Shown: positions 34,795-48,853, counted from the stretch's first letter. The stretch: DNA of 64,000 bases from Pseudeuparius sepicola (GCA_963920635.1 OY987301.1:23974501-24038500), one strand, 5' to 3'. Notes: generated by a model not told the origin, from the letters alone. Numbers and translations are program-made.

Positions 34795-37736
34795 TAATCC
34801 ATACTCAAAGCTCTCACATAAATTTTACAGTTGTGGGCGATAGTCCAAAGGAGGCAGGCAAACGCTCATTGCTCAACGCTCATGCTAAAAAAATACTAGA
34901 AAAATACCTACCTACATGCTCAGATTAAAAAAGCGAAATATGTCTCTATACGCAGAAGAGGCTAGATTTTGGATATATATTTTACATATGTTTAGGTAAG
35001 TATAACTATATAGAATATTTTTATTCTTCTTTATTTTATTGTCCTATACCATTGTTAAGTTGTTGTAACTATTTAGCCGCTTATCAGTAGTTTTTACCTA
35101 TTTTTGTTTAAGCACAATAAGAATACAAAAAAAAAGATTCTATTTGGTGGTGGATTAGGTATACGTGGGTATACATTTCGGCGTATTTGAGAATTTACAT
35201 TCCAATACCGTACAGTAACATCTAGAGAATGTTGTCCGAGCTAACTCGTGGGTATGAGATTAGTAATTGCCTTATGATACTCGGTAATTTCAAATGAAAT
35301 GCGAAGACTCTAGTAGCTAAATATTTGTTAGATATGAGGTAGTTGCTTGCATAAATATTATTCATCTCATATGTGGATACTGGAGTCTTGTTGTCTAGAT
35401 CACGCTATCCGTGTAAAAACTCAAAACGTACATACTTGACTTGAGGCACGTACACAAATATTTTTTCTAAAATAAAAAAAACGCTAAATGCATTTTTAAA
35501 TAAAAAAATACTAGGAAACTGAGGTGATGTAGTTCAGTGAGGCAATTTTTACAATGTGTGTGTTTCTCTGTAAAAATATCCTTTAATTAGTATCGTAAAA
35601 CACTTTAAATGTAGGTCAAGTTCTTCAAACAACCCAAAACAATATATTGCTCTTATTCCAGGAAGAACTGAAAAAGTAGGTTGATTATTTTTATTGGTTA
35701 AATATTTTAGAACTTTTGGTGGAAATGGGCCACCAGTCGCCCAGGTGAGATGTACCAGGTAATTTTTTTAGACAGCTAAAGAATGGATGTGCTGAATAAT
35801 CGTTTTTAACGTTGTGAACGATCACAGTGTGTCCATGCCCTGTTCGTCTGATTTTGTATAAATTTCATCATATTATCTATTATTCTAGTATTATGTTTTC
35901 CTGCGTTTCACGTGCCTTTGAATCAGCTGATTTTTTGGAGCCCTATATAGGTTCTTTCCAGATAGATAGATTTCATAGCTGACATTCCACTGATAATTAC
36001 TGTTCTTGTAAGGGCAAGTCATAACAATAATTAAGTAAATAAAACTTATCCACAAACCATTTAGAATTACGTGGTAGGTATATTATTGACTTTGTGAACG
36101 AGACTGCCTGAGTTCACACAACCTATTCTAAAACAACATATCCAATAGCGGTTTACCGCGAATCTCATTTATTTCTCTGGTATAGTGAAAAAATGAGACA
36201 CCCTGACGTCATTATTTAAATCGCTAAGTAATTAACTGTCCATAACTTATATACTTTATTCAGCATATTTTCCTATCGAACCCCATTATCTTTCATTAAG
36301 CTAGAACTCGCAGCCTCGTATAAACAGGTAATTGTATGGTTTGGATCACAATATTATTATCACTTTGCATTACTTGTGATTTCCCATTTTTATATAGGTA
36401 AAAAACAAACGCAACTTTAAAGTGAAAGTGAACACGGAAGATAGACTTCATTAGTGATATCAAAGATATATACAACCATATCTTTGGTGATACCTATTAT
36501 AGGTCAAAACAAGAACATTTTAAATTGAATTTGTTGGGAAATAAATCTGTCTTTATATGGAAATTTAGTGCAACCGAATTTGCTAAAGAAAATTTAAGTA
36601 TTTTAGTGATTTGTCACTATTACCATAATATGTTGATATACATAGTACCTAACTTCTTTCATAAATGAATATTTTCTTAGTATTACAATTAGCTATTCCT
36701 TGTTTTAATTTCGTGATTATTCACTCCAGTCTCCAGTGGCAACAAAACAAGCATATTAACCAATTCTTATGATAAAATGGGCATTGTTTACAAGGAATTT
36801 ATACTGGTTTTGTGACTAGACCCGTTTCATACGTGACCAACAGCATATAGCTAGGATTTTTTAATAATTTGTAAAATAACTAGATATGGAACAACTTTAT
36901 TGTTTCACAAACAAAACAATTTTGTTAAGAGTTCCAAGTGTTTAGTTAATAATAAATTGGAGAAGTTGAATAAATTATGTAGGTAGGTAAGGTGATTCGT
37001 TCGACTAAAAGATGGGTACTCAGGACTATCTGAATTAATCTTAAATTGAATCACTTTTAGTAATTTTCCTTCTGTCAATAAAAAGAAAATGCAGGGATAT
37101 ATCATAAAACTGGTGAGTTGTGCTATGTGCAATCTCCTGCGAATTTAAAATTGTTCGCATTATACGAGAAGAGTTTTACAGGGACGTCGGAAGTTCGGAA
37201 GTAATTTTTAACAAAGGGTAGCGAATCATCAGTTACTGTCCCTAAATAGGTATTAGGTATGGTTCAGTGGTTAGGGGGTTTTGGGTGTGGGGTTAAAAAT
37301 AAACATATACTACATATATATCTTTGCTTTCTGTTTAAAAATATAATTACTGGTGAATTAAATAATAGTATTTTGTACAGGGTCGTCCAATTTAAGTTCG
37401 CACTGGCTGTTATTTTCGTTATTTTTCCGCTAAGAATCCGAATATAATCCCATTGTGTTATGCAGGGGATTGTCAAAAATATATTTAAAAAAATAGGAAA
37501 AAGTTGGGAGCGAATTTTATCGAACTCTACTAATGAGCTCCTCAAAAGTGCTAGGCGTCACCCAGTTTTCATAAATATGCATTCTACAAATTAACATAAT
37601 ATTCAACTTTTAGGTTTTTTAAGATTGTGGTCAAGCACAATGCAAAAGGTGAAGCACAATCTAAGGGACGTGTGTTTCCATTGAAATTACCCAGATACAA
37701 TCATTTTTGAAATAGTATTCAATTTATAGCAAAATA
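34795..37736. other. intronic stretch, no gene recognised
   Basis: Contains a CRE at 36204-36211, a short hairpin at about 36455-36492 (ATCAAAGATAT / ATATCTTTGGT) and a solo TACAGGGTCGTCC end near 37378. No coding signal. Confidence 0.5.
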
Positions 37737-37838
37737 TACAGGGTGTCTAAAAAAAATACAAAATGATTCTCATTTCCGGGAAAACCGGAAGCCGGAAATA
37801 AAAACAGACATTTTTAGGGAACTCCCCGTACGTATATG
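37737..37838. repeat. ~100-bp miniature inverted-repeat element
   Basis: TATACAGGGTGTCTAAAA at the left and a diverged complement (TTTTTAGGGAACTCCCCGTA) at the right. A short CCGGGAAAACCGG stem lies within. Confidence 0.45.
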
Positions 37839-39008
37839 TTCATTACTACTCATATTACTTCCTAATAAATAACACCGAAGTTACCTACCTACCTATAATG
37901 TCTATATGGCGAAACACATTGTTCTAGGTTGGCGAAGTAATGCAGTCTTTAGGTAAATCTATTCCACCTACATAATATGTCACTACGAAAACATTTTTTT
38001 ACTTCTCTAGGTATATTGCAGAAGCCATATGACGCAAATGTTATGGATTTATGGTGCGGCAAGGAGTGTTGTAAACAGTTTTACTAAAATAAATGTAATA
38101 GTTAATGTTATAAAAATTACTGTAATGGCTTTCCTACACAAATAAAATGCCAACCTTTTCCTACGACACAAAAGAATTTAAGGCAAACATGCGGTTTTTG
38201 ACATATAGGTATACTTTGAATTAATGTTGCCTTCAGTTGACGTGAGAATTTACTTATAATAGCTACTGGGTTAAACAAATCCCAAATTTCTACAGTGATA
38301 CACTTGAAATCCGGCCAATGACAAGATAAAACATTTGATTACTATCTCAAATAAGTAGGTCGGATTGTAGAACTCTAGGAATATCTCTGGAGATGAAAAT
38401 TAGATTTATTGCAATGATTCGTTCCATTTAACCCGTTTATAAACAGTAGTTTTACAAGAGTGGATATGGACATGGACATGGTCATTCCACTGGAGTTTTG
38501 CGTATTTTTTCTATGTGTAATAGCTTCTAAACATAATATACTTGGATAAACTGTGAAAATAATTTAACAGATTACACTGATCTGAAATAAACTCAAGGGT
38601 TGGTTGATTTCCATTTCATACCCATTCGGTTACTTACGTAACTGGAATTGCCTACTTATTTATTCTGAAGGTTGTAAAGAGAACCGCAAACATGCCTAGA
38701 TGTTGGAGTACAAAAAATATTTACGGATTTACTTTGTATTTCTACTTGTTATAAAAAATGATTATTGTCTTAAGAAAATATAAACTAGGTATATATAATT
38801 ATTAAACTTATATTTCTACTGTAAAAAAAACAAAATATATATATATGCACTAAAGAGAGGAATGAATTTAGGACTTCGATGAGAACCAGATGCTAATAAA
38901 AAATGATACTAAAATCACAGTATACCATTGATTTTAGTATCATTTTTCATTAGCTACACCAAATAAATAATAATCCTTTGTGTGTCTTTTTTTTCAATAG
39001 TCTAACCT
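37839..39008. other. intronic stretch with one hairpin
   Basis: No gene. A hairpin with ~25-bp arms (38892-38954, GCTAAT...TGATACTAAAATCA and complement) is present. Confidence 0.5.
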
Positions 39009-39436
39009 AATACTTTTTGTAGTAGGACATTCCATACAAAATGATATCTTGAAATGAAAATTTCATATCAATATTATTCCAAAAACGCTTGTAGACAAAG
39101 TACAGGGCGTTAAAATTTCAAAAATGGATTGAATATTGAAGTGCAAAATTAATTCTGAGCAAAAACTATATCTTGGATTTTCTAAATCTATTGTTGCGGT
39201 TTCATGACTAATTTCTCTTTTTCATTAATTACTCATTCGCAAAGGAATTTTTAAAAACAGATTTCCTCTTTAACTCTAATTGAAGAAGTACAAAGAGTAA
39301 AATACCTGTAATTTAACCCTCAAAATATTAACGCCCTGAATCTTGAAAATGAGGCGTTTGAGGACCTATATGAAATTTTCTTTTTAAAATGTATTTCCAA
39401 TGACAAAGTCCTGCTACAAAAAACTGCCCCACCCAG
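39009..39436. mobile_element. ~430-bp inverted-repeat element, left end decayed
   Basis: The right end CACCCAGTATA is of the common class; the left terminus has drifted. Arms pair as TTTTTGTAGTAGGAC / GTCCTGCTACAAAAA and CAGGGCGTTAAAAT / ATATTAACGCCCTG. Confidence 0.6.
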
Positions 39437-40474
39437 TATAATATACATTCAAAAATTAAAATTATAATACGCAGTTAGAGCAAATTGTCTACAATCATTT
39501 TAGCTCCATAAATTTGTAACAATAATAAGACTGCTATTTTAATTAAACTGCCCTTGGGCCTTGACTTATGTTTTGTTAACGTTGTACTCCTAAGTTTTAA
39601 GCCTGCAATATTATCTTAAAACAAACTTTTTACATGACCGTAAAGTTACGTATTTCTTTAGGTACGTTGTTTTTTCGTTCGCTGACTCATGATTATTTTG
39701 AGAATTTTAACAATGGTCTGATTTCTACATTTTCCGTGTTACTCAGCCAGAGTTCAAACTGTCATTATGGTAGTGACAAATAATAATTCGTGTTGAATCA
39801 TGCAAACAAATTGTATACTGATATTATTATAGGCACGACATTTGACAAATTAACTGGGGAAATTGGTGTCTATAATAATTTTCCGACACGATAATCGGGA
39901 TTTCCTTTACCACACGAATGTAAAGTAGGTCTACTTACAGTTTTTGCATACGGCTAATAATTATGTGTAATGGACTATTAGATGCAATAACTATTAAAAA
40001 TTGCGGTAACAAGAATTTCACTTCATATTCCTTGGAAACGTAATTTGAAGCGCTGTCGACATTTTTACCTACGTCACTTCACATCACAGGACTACTAACT
40101 GACCTAACTGACAATTTGGTTCGGGTGATAATGGATAACGAACTTTGAAGCATCATAGACATAGACAAGGCTACACATTAATCTGTGAAAGAACCCATCC
40201 AAATATCAATAGTGCACCAAGTCATTAATATTAATTTAATAATACTTACTACAAATTAAGTGTTAATTAATACTACAAAAACTGTAAAAATAAGCATCAA
40301 AAAACTCATTAGACTTGAGGTTGCCCTCGACTTGAAAATGGTCAACTGTTGCAGGTTCAAGTTCATTGTAAAAAGTTGGTGAAATTACGTTTCAACGAAC
40401 AATTCGTCGTATGCTAAGAACAAACTATTTCAGTTAGAAATATTTTTTAAAAGGACATTCTATCAATATTTGAA
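39437..40474. other. AT-rich intronic stretch
   Basis: No gene or element recognised. Confidence 0.5.
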
Positions 40475-41719
40475 CATACAGGGTGATTCAGGTCCAGCGC
40501 TCAACACGGGGATCTCGGAAACCGTAACAGATACGAAGCCGGTCAAATGGAGGCAAACTTGCGCCTTTGGGCGCCTAACAATATGCCGTTGAGAAAGTTA
40601 AAATATTTTCATGGGTTGCTGAGATATTTAAGAAAAATCGAATTTTTGAAATTTAGATTTTATTTTTTTCTGGCGCTATTTGCAATAATATTGAAAAATA
40701 AATTGTACTTTTTCATTGCAACTTTTTCTGGACTACATCACAGTATTTTTAGATTTTTGGGGCGACGTTTTGTTTTTGAGATAGAGTGATCATCTTAATT
40801 TTTTTAAATACGGACCTGGATTTTTTTATTGCATATTTCGAAATGAATCGTTGTCCTGAGTACAATGATGTATGACACATACATTTTTTTTCTCGTTTTA
40901 GCTGCTAAAATGCACATTCACTAAGAAAAGAATTAATACGGTCCTGGACTATGCATTTTTCTCTCTCTTTTTTTAAAGCTATTCCAATTATAACAGGTGA
41001 TCATTATTTTAATACCTACTGGATTAATTATACTCTATGTTTGTCATATTTTGAAATTCTTTTTTATACTTTAGGTAAATAACAACAATAATAGTTATTA
41101 CTAACAATAGTGAGATACATTTTACCTAAAGTATAAAAAATAATTTCAAAATATGACAAACATAGAGTTTATTTAATCCAGTAGATATAAAAAAATTGAT
41201 TACTTGTTATAATTGGAATAGCTTTGAAAAAAAGAGAAAAAAAATGCATAGTCCAGGACCATATTTTTTTTCGTAATAAATGTGCATTTTGGCGGTCAAA
41301 TCGACAAAAAATATGTATGTGTCAAACATCGTTGTACTCGGGATAACGATTTATTTCAAAATATAGAAGAAAAAATCCAGGTCCGTATTTAAAAAAATTA
41401 AGATGATCCCTCTATCTCAAAAACGAAACGTCGCCCTGAAAATCTAAAAATACCAGGACATAGTCCAGTTGCAATGAAAAAGTATAATTTATTTATTTTG
41501 CAATATTATCGCAAATGGCGCCAGAAAAAACTAAAATCTAATTTTCAAAAATTCGGTTTTTCTTAAATATCTCAGCAACCCATGAAAATATTTCAACTCT
41601 CTCAACGGCATATTGTTAGGCGCCCAGTGGCGCAAGTTTGCCTCCATTTGACCGACTTCGTATCTGTTACGGTTTCCGAGATCCCCATGTTGAGCACCGG
41701 AACTGAATAACCCTGTATA
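40475..41719. mobile_element. 1.24-kb foldback element
   Basis: Ends ACATACAGGGTGATTCAGGT and ACTGAATAACCCTGTATAG. The arms pair nearly to the centre at about 41095 (ATCTCGGAAACCGTAACAGA, CTTGCGCC...GGCGCC, AATATTTTCATGGGTTGCTG, ATACGGACCTGGATTTTTT, TTTGTCATATTTTGAAATT). An 80-codon frame in the left arm (40547-40789) has no known motif. It shares its arm with the shorter 28960-29315 element. Confidence 0.8.
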
Positions 41720-42829
41720 GGTATAAAGTTAAAAATGAACAAAAAAGATTTTTTTTATCACATAACCTTAAAATAGCACTTTGGAAAAATTCGTGATAGC
41801 AAAATAGGGAAGTTTTCTGTATAAAATCTTCTCCCAAAATTTATTGTTCCGTAAAAAAGGCAATTTTATTATTCTTCAACCTAGCCTTGATTTTATCCAA
41901 CTTACCTTATACAATGCAAATAATTAAAAAAATAAGTTACAGATAAAATATTAATAAATAAAAAACATCTATCAAAATATTTTTTGTGGGCGGTTAAACA
42001 CGTAAACAAGTTGCGAGAAGGTTAGACTTTACCTGTTTTTGTTTGAACTGAACACATAGGTAAGTACTATTACTACTATCATATTACTACATTTTTATAA
42101 ACACGGCTGTACATAAAAATGCGCCATAATGATTTGGGAACTTAGACTTCCATAAAATGTTGCACTCATTTGATTTTCCTACACGAGCAATATTTGAGAC
42201 ACCTTATTAATATTTCAACGATACCTATAAGTACTATAATAGTTGAAATAAAATAAATGCAAGGGTTTATTGATTTTCGAATAAGTATGTCGAAACGCGC
42301 TGGATAAAGCATAATTTGTGATTGGTTGATTTCGATTTCATATCCATCCTAGATTCCTAGCATGGATTATTATGAAGTCATATCCCAATTTTCCGGTTCT
42401 GTATAGGCCGTAAAGAAAACAGCAACGACACACAAGTTGTGGCACGAGGCGAAGCCGAGTGCCTTCAAGTGGACGAGCAGGCAATATGCGTTGCTTAACG
42501 AGTTGTACACTATACTTTGTGCACGACCTGTAATTTAAGCTTCAATTAGATAATATTTAAAAATATTCTTCATGCCTATATTGCTTTTGGTGCCCTTGAT
42601 TATACTCGACATAAGCATATTGGATAAAAAAAAGTAAATTATTTTATTGACAGGCATCAGGTTAGTATAGAGATGGTGTAGTGGCGAAATATCGACAATA
42701 TTATATTGAATATCGAAACTATATTAAACTAAGGTAAAATTCATTATAATTATTTTACTAATTCATATAACTCATCATAAGTTATTAAATGGAGCTAAAG
42801 TTAAAATTATATTTTTGTCGACAGATATA
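41720..42829. other. intronic stretch, no gene recognised
   Basis: AT-rich with short frames only. Confidence 0.5.
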
Positions 42830-43789
42830 CAGGATGTCCATAATTTACCAGCGCATTCTGCGACCCAAAAAATTCATATAAACATGGCCTCAAAAATGCC
42901 CCCTAAGGGTGCTATATAGCGGCACGGCAGCTGAAAGCCAAGGGAGGTGGATCTAAGGCGCCAAATTTCAAGATGTCAACTTGGTAAATTTTGTAAAAAA
43001 ACACTTTAAAATGATTGTTTACATACATAGCTCATGGTTTTACAACACAGATAATAATCTACGGGAGTGAAAGCCACTTTTTCAAGGGATTTTGGTGCAA
43101 ATTTTCGTAAATCCAATTATTTCTCATTTGCGTGCCAGATACAACTAATAGTACAGTAAAATTGGGCCAAAACCCAAACAACCAAAAAAAAGTTTTTTCT
43201 AGCGGGAAATAATTCCATACCCTCTTAAGAGTTAGTACTAAAAAGTTACACCACCACCAGCGTCGGGTTTCGGGGGGAGGGGGTGAAAGGGGCAGGAAAT
43301 TCTTATTTTTCACAGTTTTGCGTGAATATCTAGTAAACTATGAGGTTTAGCGCAAACGTCATCCTATACGAAAATGATATACATTAAATTCCGAACAAGA
43401 ATTGTTATATACAGAATTATGGTAAAGTGAACGGTTTCCATGATATGGAGGGGTAAAGATTTCTTTGTTTTTATATTTCACGTAGTTTTTGTTGAAAAAA
43501 CTTAAAATGATTACAGTATAAATAACTAAATAATGTATGTAGATATATCTATGCATATATAGATACATATTCCACCCATAGATTGTAATTTGTCCTTAGC
43601 TTGTAAAAATGAGAAAGTCATGAATAGGAAGCTCATGTGAAAAACAAGAAAATATATTAAACAATCTATATTGAAAAAATGGGAGGGAAATCAAAATGAT
43701 ACAAAAGGTTATAAGGTTTAGGTGAATCATTAATTGCGTTATCAGTCAGCACCAAATAGTTCACTCGGGCTGGTGAGAAGAAAGAAATC

Positions 43790-43990
43790 TTAGTGTTCTT
43801 CGTCCACTTGAGAATCATCATTTAAATCGTCGTCGATGATTACAGTATCTCTATTGAGATATGCAAGTTCTAAGCAATTGCTGCACATACTTGAACAATT
43901 GAGACCACTTCTTCGACACTCCCAGCACAGCTTACCGTGCTCCCAGTTTTGGACGCATCCATCTCTGCAGAAGCATACGATGAGGATTGT
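43790..43990 (-). pseudogene. Cys-rich C-terminal fragment in the foldback loop
   Basis: The minus-strand frame has no ATG at its start (a TAA lies a few codons upstream) and ends at a TAA (43790-43792). It reads IVCFCRDGCVQNWEHGKLCW, then ECRRSGLNCSSMCSNCLELA, then an acidic tail (IIDDDLNDDS, DEEH). The spacing C-x-C-x3-C-x9-C-x2-C-x6-C-x3-C-x2-C recalls Tesmin/TSO1-type CXC or similar zinc-binding tails. It is open for 66 codons, so decay is limited. It may be the C-terminus of the element's own lost transposase or a captured host exon. Assignment to a family is tentative. Confidence 0.5.
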
Positions 43991-44800
43991 TTAATATATA
44001 TTTTCTTGTTTTTCACATGAGCTTCCTATTCATGACTTTCTCATTTTTACAAGCTAAGGACAAATTAGATATGGGAATGATTTGACATAAAAGAACGAAT
44101 GGAAATCAGAACGCTATAATGAATGAAAGCAAAAAGTGAGTACAAATTAACTAAGGCTACTAACTTGTATTGGACATATTTACAGCCATATACTTACTTA
44201 TGAGGTTATGTTGTGACAAAAAATAACAATCTATGGGTGTAATATGTATCTATATATGCATAGATATATCTATATATATTCTACATACATTATTCAGTTA
44301 CTAATTTATACTGTAATCATTTTAAGTTTTTTCAACAAAAACTACGTGAAATAAAAACAAAGAAATCTTTACCCCTCCATATCATGGAAACCGTTAACTT
44401 TACCATAATTCTGTATATAACAATTCTTGTTCGGAATGTAATGTATATCATTTGCGTATAGGATGACGTTTGCGCTAAACCTCATAGTTTACTAGATATT
44501 CACACAAAACTGTGAAAAATAAGAATTTCCTGCCCTTTTCTCCCCCTCTCCCCGAAACCCGACGCTGGTGGTGGTGTAACTTTTTAGTACTAACTCTTAG
44601 GAGGGTATGGAACTATTTCGCGCTAGAAAGAACTTTTTTTTTATGTTTGGGTTTGGCCTAATTTTGTGTTAGTTTTACTGTACTATAAATCCGAATGAAT
44701 AAAACCATAAAAGTTCCTGATTTTAAGTTGGTTACGTTTAATTATGCAAAATTGTTAGGTATAAAACTTTCCAAACAGTCCAAACCAAAACCACTTTTAC

Positions 44801-44950
44801 CCTGGAAGACTATGCAGGAACAAAATCTCTTTTGATGGCCTTAACCTGCACTTTTCCCTTAAAATGGGATCTTTAGGGAAGAAAAAAGCGGACACTTTAG
44901 GACGGCCTTTGTAGTTTCCCTTGCAGTTGGGAACGGAACACGTACACGGT
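44801..44950 (-). pseudogene. THAP zinc-finger exon relic
   Basis: On the minus strand: CTCSVPNCKGNYKGRPKVSA, then FFFPKDPILREK. After a one-base loss at the expected Trp it continues VKAIKRDFVPA, a stop, and SSR, followed by an AGG|GTAAAAG splice donor at 44801/44800. The C-x4-C, F-x-FP-x-DP-x-LR-x-KW and F-x-P-x-x-SSR pattern is the N-terminal half of a THAP DNA-binding domain, found in P-element-type, Kolobok and related transposases and in host THAP proteins. One frameshift and one stop make it non-functional. It lies in the same orientation as the Cys-rich fragment. Confidence 0.65.
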
Positions 44951-45198
44951 ATGATTTAAATAAGTCCGAATCTATAGACGCAACCTAAAACCTATAAAGT
45001 AAAATTGAATTTTAATAACTTTATTCTGAATCACTGCTGTTTTACCACCGTACTAATAAAACTTCACGTCCTATATATTACTAAAAAACACAGTCCAAAA
45101 CACAATAAAGACATGATTAAAAGACCGTTTTTCATTATTTTTTTTGGATCGCAGAACGCGCTGGTAGGTAAATGATGGCAGGCTAATTTCGTATATGT

Positions 45199-48100
45199 AT
45201 TTTCATAGCACCCTGCAAAAAATTTTCAAAACGATTTTAGTCGAAAACGGTCTATGGTATCGAAGTTCAACAAGAGCGCCATTTTGTCTTAGAATACACT
45301 GAAATTTCATAATTTGACAAGAAATCTGGGAAAAAGGCACACACAAAAGTTCCCGTGCGACTGTGAACCAAAACTGGTCTTTAGGTATCGGTTAGATGGC
45401 TACATTATTATTGCCGTCAACCTTTAAAAAAAAATGTTTCCTACAAGTTCTCACATCCTCTGAAACCAAGTTCATGTAGGTATAATAGTTTTGCGCATCG
45501 GGTAAACAAATTTCCAGTCAGTTGAAAAAATTCGTGCAAATTTATGACGGAGTTCATTGCCTATACAGACACCTACTAAATAACAAGAATCTCATTATAT
45601 TAGCATTTATTTCAATGACTGTTCTTGATATCAGGACAATTCAAATCTGATAAATACAAGCGTAGTTGTAAGTGTAAAAGATTTTGCTGTGTTAATACAA
45701 TAATAATAATTATTGGGAATTAAAAGACATGATGCTCCACTTGACCAAGAGCTATTTTTCACATTTCGAACATAACATAGTTTTCTAAAAAAAATTTAGT
45801 CAAGAAAATTTACACCTTTCTAGACTTTTTACTTTTAAAGGTAGGCCAAAGTAGATAATAATTAAGCTATTTCACCAAGCTTGCCTGTCATCGTTTACGC
45901 ACGCAGCTCAGAAAACTCGCCACAACAATAATATTACATTGGAAGAGAGTAAGGACCCTACGTTTACAATAACATAGTTGCTCTAAAAATATTATAATAG
46001 ATTCAAGGTGCTATATGGTTCAAACACTTCATTGGTACATTACGGCCCTAAAGAGCAGCTTGTACGTTTGTACTTTAACTAATTAATATTTTGGTAATTA
46101 AACATATTTTGGAAATTAAACAAACTTAAATCAAAGAAACCTCTGTCAAATTAGGTATCGCCAAGACCTAAAAGCTTCCAAAATCTAATAATAGATTCAG
46201 TCAGCCCGATTTCCTTTAGCGATTTAGAATTGAGATTAAGGGCGTGGCGTAATAGTTGTTTACATTGGAAGATGCGTGATGCGTAAGTGCACTTTTTTGG
46301 CCGAGGAGGTTGTTTGCAAAACAACCGTAACCATTGTATAGTTACTTAAAATGATACCCAATCAGTGATAAATATAAGAAGCAGAATGCAGCGATAATAA
46401 AAAAAAGTTGAGGTTTTATGTGATACTTGAACCCGTGCTTGTCAATTCCGATCTCTTATAGGCGGCTCTTATTATTTGACAGTTTATAAAAGTATAGTTG
46501 TGAAACATATTAAAATTGACACAAGTTTCCCGTTGCTAGATTTTCATATTTTCTTAATGGTTTTAAGGTCCATGCTGCGTAAGGGTTGCTAGACAATACT
46601 TCTGTACCTAGAAACCACTTTCTCACCACCTCGAACATTTCACTTACGCTTTCGGGCGTACTGGCGAGTATGTAAAGTCTACTTACGGAGGAGGGAGCAG
46701 GAAAAAGTTTTAATAAAACCGATTTCATATATTAGAAGTAAACGCAACTTTTTGAGGAGATATTTTGATTGAAACGTAGCTTTTTTACCATAGTGATGAT
46801 TGTTAATAGCACAGAAAATATAGCCTGCCTTGCCGTGGGCTATATTTTCTGTGTTATTAGTATACTTTTGCACAACAATGTTTTCTTTAGCCGAAATACA
46901 TACGTATTACGTAATAATTTGTTTATTTGCAACGATAATTAATGTTTATGAGCGCCCTTGAGAGTCTTTTATTGTACAGTCAATTAATTAAAAAACACGA
47001 GTGTGTATTTCTGTTTTTCTTTTCACGCATATGCAATCAAGTATGTTGATTTTCTAGTTAGGTACTTAAAATTCGTATTATTTATATGGCTTTGGTTCAA
47101 TATGCCAGGATGATTTGTTGTTGTTTCTATGTCTTATTAAATATTATACACTGCGTGATGTTCTCAATATATAAGTAGTTAGATAGGTACCTAAATTATG
47201 TGCATATCAATTTTTTTATGGATTTGTTAAACTGTACGATACTTGGGGCGAGTACAAAGCAAAAAAAAAACAAACAAAAATAAAATAGGACGAGGTTTTT
47301 CCATTTTGCACATTGCATATATACAACTGTTAATTTCAATTTGTTTGCTGCAAATTATGAACTTTTTTGAACAATTGACCACTTTTCAGATTTGGTCCAT
47401 CGATTTACAGTTATAAAAAAGAGACTACTCAAAACTATTTTATTCAGTTGTTTTCCTAATGGGTTTTTCGTTTATTATTTGGAAAATTATAAAACGTTGG
47501 AAATAATTTCTTCTAAGTAAATAATATTGTATGTATTTTAAAGAGTCAGTGTATACAAATTCGAACGGCTAAACTGCACAGGGTCGCACTATTTTGATTT
47601 ATTTTATGGTGGAAGTGCATCATTTTCATTTTCTGAGCTTGACATTTCATAATTAAGTCACATCCAAACGATTAAGTATATATTAAGCAACTTATAAGCA
47701 TCATTAATAAAAGCATAATTGCGCTGCGGACAATTATTTAACTACATAACCACGTACGTCTCTACGTTCAGCACATCTACCACGTCTACCACGACCGCCC
47801 GACCAATAACAGTGCAGTTCTTCGCAGATGACGAGATGATCACGTAGTGGACAATGTTATTATCTACTGTCTCTTTAACGTAATTAGACTATAGAACTTC
47901 TAATCATTTTTATACATGCCTCATGCCTCGTCTAATTATGTCTAAGCAAAGATGCGACTCACATGGATCTGTAAATTAAAAATAGATTTAAAATTAAAGA
48001 GATACCTACCTATTCATGATCTTTTATTATATTACACGTCGCAAATGAACATAACAAATAGTTTATCAGATCGCAAAACAACTAAACACTGGAGAACGAA

Positions 48101-48762
48101 TTAGCGATTAATAAATCGATTGACCTGGATAGCAGAACGGTGGGAAGATTACTAAAAAAATTCCACCACCTGCTTACGTCAATTGCCATAATATGCATAT
48201 TTGTTGCGTGTAGTAGTAAAACATGAAAAGTTTATTATATTTTCCCCATATAGATTACAGCTATGCCTCAAGGCTGACTTTGTCGTTGAAAGGGATTTAG
48301 GTACCCCATACAGTAGCGTAACCACGACGTGCTTGGAGGGAGCTAATACATTTTTTTCAAGTTTTTCCAAATATTATTTCCATATAAACTATAGCATTGA
48401 ATAGCTCACAAACGCTTTAATTATTTCTGAAAACTGTCTCTGAACTGAAGTCGTCACAAGTAGTCATGGGAATGAATTACTCTGATATGAAATAAATGTA
48501 GAAAATAGATATGCCTGGCGTCCACTCATTTGTAACAAAGAACCAGGATTCCTTTTTGCTTTTTTACGTTTACCCAAAACTAAAACGGCAGCAAAAAGAA
48601 ACGACCTCATACATTTATTTTGTCATTTGTAATGACGCGACTGACCAGAATATTTAACAGTTGTTATAGAAAAATTTAATTTTTGATCGCATTGAAACCA
48701 GATAATAGAAAATTTTAAAAAATAAATGCACACGCACACGCCCATCCTATATTTGTTGAACT

Positions 48763-48765
<3 letters not shown>
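45199..48765. other. intronic stretch with one strong hairpin
   Basis: No gene recognised. A hairpin at 46805-46857 has 21-bp arms (AGCACAGAAAATATAGCC and complement) around a 12-base loop. A solo CATAGCACCCT end lies near 45207. Confidence 0.5.

Positions 48766-48851
<86 letters not shown>
48766..48851. repeat. AT dinucleotide microsatellite
   Basis: An uninterrupted run of 43 AT units. Confidence 0.98.

Positions 48852-48853
<2 letters not shown>

Larger units (their letters stand above)
42830..45198. mobile_element. ~2.4-kb foldback with THAP-domain and Cys-rich coding relics
   Basis: Outer ends: TATACAGGATGTCCATAATT and TTACCAGCGCATTCTGCGA at the left, with TCGCAGAACGCGCTGGTAGG at the right (about 45151-45170). 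Inner arms 43050-43668 and 43988-44690 pair closely (ATACGAAAATGATATACATT, CCATGATATGGAGGGGTAAA, CATGACTTTCTCATTTTTAC). The right arm holds a ~160-bp insertion at about 44068-44230 that the left lacks. The loop (43669-43987) encodes a Cys-rich minus-strand frame, and a THAP-like exon lies between the inner and outer right arms. Likely a foldback derivative of a THAP-transposase element. Confidence 0.7.

Noticed and set aside
46805..46857. microRNA precursor
   Set aside because: Arms are perfect and only about 21 bp with no extended imperfect stem or basal segment; more like a palindromic insertion.
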